This document shows, in pieces, positions 61,481 through 64,000 of a stretch of 64,000 nt of DNA (position 1 is its first letter; each line of letters opens with the position of its first letter). The notes below the pieces were generated by a model. The model did not search any database. It saw only the letters and a list, made by a program, of their open reading frames with translations, and was not told where the DNA came from. Both the position numbers and the translations under genes were made by a program. This DNA comes from Epiperipatus broadwayi (taxonomy: Eukaryota > Onychophora > Udeonychophora > Euonychophora > Peripatidae), in assembly GCA_028023455.1 (NCBI GenBank), contig JAQFVV010000012.1:15702364-15766363 (forward strand). Direction: 5' to 3'.

Positions 61481-64000
61481 ATATATATATATATAGCATA
61501 TTTATTTATGAATATGTTAGACCATTTAATTTTTTTGCTTTGCCAGCAATGACGTTTGTAGAGTCAAAATAAGCATTCTTAAGAAATAATACATAGAAAA
61601 TTTCAATTATAACAATTTTTTTTTTAATGCAGTTTTGATTGTACATAATCAAATTATTTTTACCAGAAAAAAATATAAAAAACCTTTGTGTCTTTTTTTC
61701 AAATAATTCATTTACATTTCTCCAATAATGTATTATATTTTAGTTCTAATGGTAATATGAAATAGAAATGAGCCATGATTTGCTATATAGAACAATAGAT
61801 CAAGTATTCAAGAATAACTTGGACATGTATTTTTTTTTGGATGAGCCTGGAATACTAGGAAAAACATCTAATCAATTTATTGTTGGCAAAGATTCAATCA
61901 GAATATCAAAAGGTTCTTATAATAGTCTCATCTGGCATATCAGTAACCATATTAAGGATAGTTATTACAATTAATGAAGCACAAGACCACATTTGAATGT
62001 CCATGGCATCAATTTATGTAAAAATTGCATATTTCATGGCAGTTATAAAAGATAAAGGGTTTGCCTGTTACTTTATAACTCAATTTTTTTTTTTTTTGTC
62101 ATATATGTGATTTTACTAAGAAGGTTTAAAGCAATTTAACTTTCTTCCTTTATCACTAGATCTCTCCTTGGGTTCAAGTACACATTCAATGATAGCAGCA
62201 TGATACATTTTTGATTGAACTTAACCAAATTATTATGATACTATAAAGAAAAGATATGAAAAACTGCAATTTTTCCAGATAATTCAAATAGATCTACATT
62301 GGTCCAACAATGTTAAGACAGAATGTATGATAGGTTAATTTTAACAAATTGTAAACAAAGATGGGCCAATATTAAATACTGATTAACTTAATAACATGTA
62401 ACAATTTCTTAATAAATATTCAAACATAACATGAGAAAATGTTTATTGTAGCTGTATCCTGTCTGGAGATACAGGAGAATCATTTTTAACTAATATATTA
62501 TAGACAATGGTCTTCTCATAGTAAGTCTTATTTAGCATGGCAATGATCTTATTTGAAAGTCATCAAACTGCAAAAGCAAACTCTGAAGATCACTTGCATT
62601 GATTTACAAAAAATATATATTTTCCTTATGAGCAGCTATATATATTAAATATTAAATTCAACAACATTAATATATGAAATAGAATAGGAGTTGGCCAAGC
62701 TCCCTCTAGATATCTGTTAACTAATTAACATCACTTCTACATAAACTTTTAAAAGAGTAGAATAGACCTGTCTTATTTGTGCATTTCATGTTAACCAACT
62801 TAGTTTGCTAACCTTGTTGCAATTTTGAAGTAGAAATAGTATTTATGCTAGATATAATTATGATAATATTAAGCAAAGGATAAAAACTGTATTTCATTTT
62901 TAACAATCTTTTGTCTTGTTAATCAATGAGAAGTCAAATATTAAATTTATATAGGATTAATGTATAAGAGAATAGGATTAGAATTGACCAAGCTCACTTC
63001 AACACCATTAGCAAATTAAGCTTATTAAATTGAAAACATAAAGAAAGATGGGTTTGTTTTATTTATAAATTTGTTACATAAAGATGGGGAATCTGTTATT
63101 TTATAGCTGGAAAAAGCTTCGTCAATCCCACTTCTGTTTCATATATGTTAATTAATGCTGTATTTGACTTTTAATTGATTATCAGTATAAATTCTTAAAA
63201 GTGACATATAGTATCTACTCTATGCTTTATTATAAAAATGAGACATAGTGTGGCTTAATTACTTATGATTTCATAGTTAATTCTGCTATATAAATATTAT
63301 TTTCACTACAAAATTTCAACATGCTGAGCAGACTAAACTTATTAATATTAAAAGTACAAAAAATAAATGCTTGTTTTATTTTTTATAAATTTGTTCGGTT
63401 ATTTGTTCATAGCACATTATGTGGCTTTGAATCATGCTTAATATATTTTTGATGTAATTAGAAAAATAATTTGTATTATGTAATGTATTTAATGAACTAA
63501 TAATTTACAACTTTCTATTCTAAATTCTTTACTATTTATTCTTGGTATATTATAATTTATCTTTATATGCAAACTAAAATTTGATTTGTAATATAAAATT
63601 GTCCTTGCAAGAGCAGCTAAGTCAGTTAGTTTTATATATATTAAGATAGATTGACTTATGCTCACAACACTGAATGATTTTTACTTTGATAAGGTGTTAG
63701 TCTATATGTTTATCTTATATCAAGGAAAAGGTGAAAAGTCATTTACACAAGTTATTTAAAATAAATCGTAGAATGATTTTAATATTAAATGAATGAATAA
63801 TATTCTTGATATTTTGAAATAAATTATTTAAAATTAAATGAAAAGATCTCTCTGATAAATAGATTGTTTAATTTATTTCCGATTCTGACAAAAATGTAAA
63901 TCTACATTCTTAATGTCACAAAAGAAAGAAAAGTATTATTGTGTAGAAACAAGGATGTTGTTTTAGTAGACATGCAATTATTGCAAGTTATTATTTTGTA
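61481..64000. other. AT-rich interval to window end
   Basis: Presumed intron of the RPAP3-like gene. A 68-codon frame at 61768-61974 (with NLDMYFFLDEPGILGK) has no recognised family and no splice context. Nothing else is supported. Confidence 0.4.

Overview
The window is strongly AT-rich animal DNA. It has canonical GT-AG introns, TATA/initiator Pol II promoters and many decayed retrotransposons and DNA transposons, with almost no single-copy coding sequence. There is no bacterial-style gene organisation. The organism is an invertebrate-type metazoan. The LINE, hAT and Merlin families fit arthropods well, but the sequence does not fix the taxon.

The only host gene I can support lies on the + strand. 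It is the 3' part of an RPAP3-like gene (R2TP/HSP90 co-chaperone scaffold), with exons at 10544-10765, 10940-11182 and 45527-45624. The last two encode the start of the RPAP3_C domain and are separated by a 34.3 kb intron. The gene continues past the right edge. Most of the window is therefore intron filled with mobile elements.

Region 1-9450: a hAT (ZBED5-like) transposase on the minus strand is split by a 4.76 kb LTR retrotransposon (3837-8600) with 2.06-2.07 kb LTRs, a tRNA-Lys-like primer binding site and a 4 bp target duplication. Each LTR carries a full Pol II promoter, a short upstream ORF and an ATG exon with a splice donor. A third, older LTR of the family fills 1-1172. Region 11.4-14.6 kb: a G-rich fold-back, a 481 bp tandem duplication and a broken Merlin (ISXO2-like) transposase. 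Region 15-19.6 kb: a frameshifted LINE with a C-terminal zinc knuckle, and a hammerhead-ribozyme repeat family.

Region 22-34 kb is nested. A Jockey/CR1-like LINE is split into an endonuclease part (33.0-33.8 kb) and a reverse transcriptase part (22.1-24.1 kb). Between them lie a MITE-like palindrome and three long elements. A second copy of the MITE plus one of these elements lies at 42.4-45.45 kb without the insertions. Region 34-36.1 kb has a long inverted repeat and a perfect (ATC)173 tract. Region 50.9-61.5 kb holds two 4.3 and 6.0 kb elements, related to each other, in tandem orientation.

Two features deserve most attention. (1) A complete type I hammerhead ribozyme at 19486-19552, with a neighbouring repeat copy that begins exactly at its predicted cleavage site. 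(2) A group of 2-6 kb TG...CA elements (24273-26343, 27811-31659, 42544-45450, 50933-55195, 55426-61474). All lie against ATATAT (on both sides in four of the five), and most carry one TATA promoter but no long ORF. They look like giant solo LTRs, or a transposon family targeting ATATAT.
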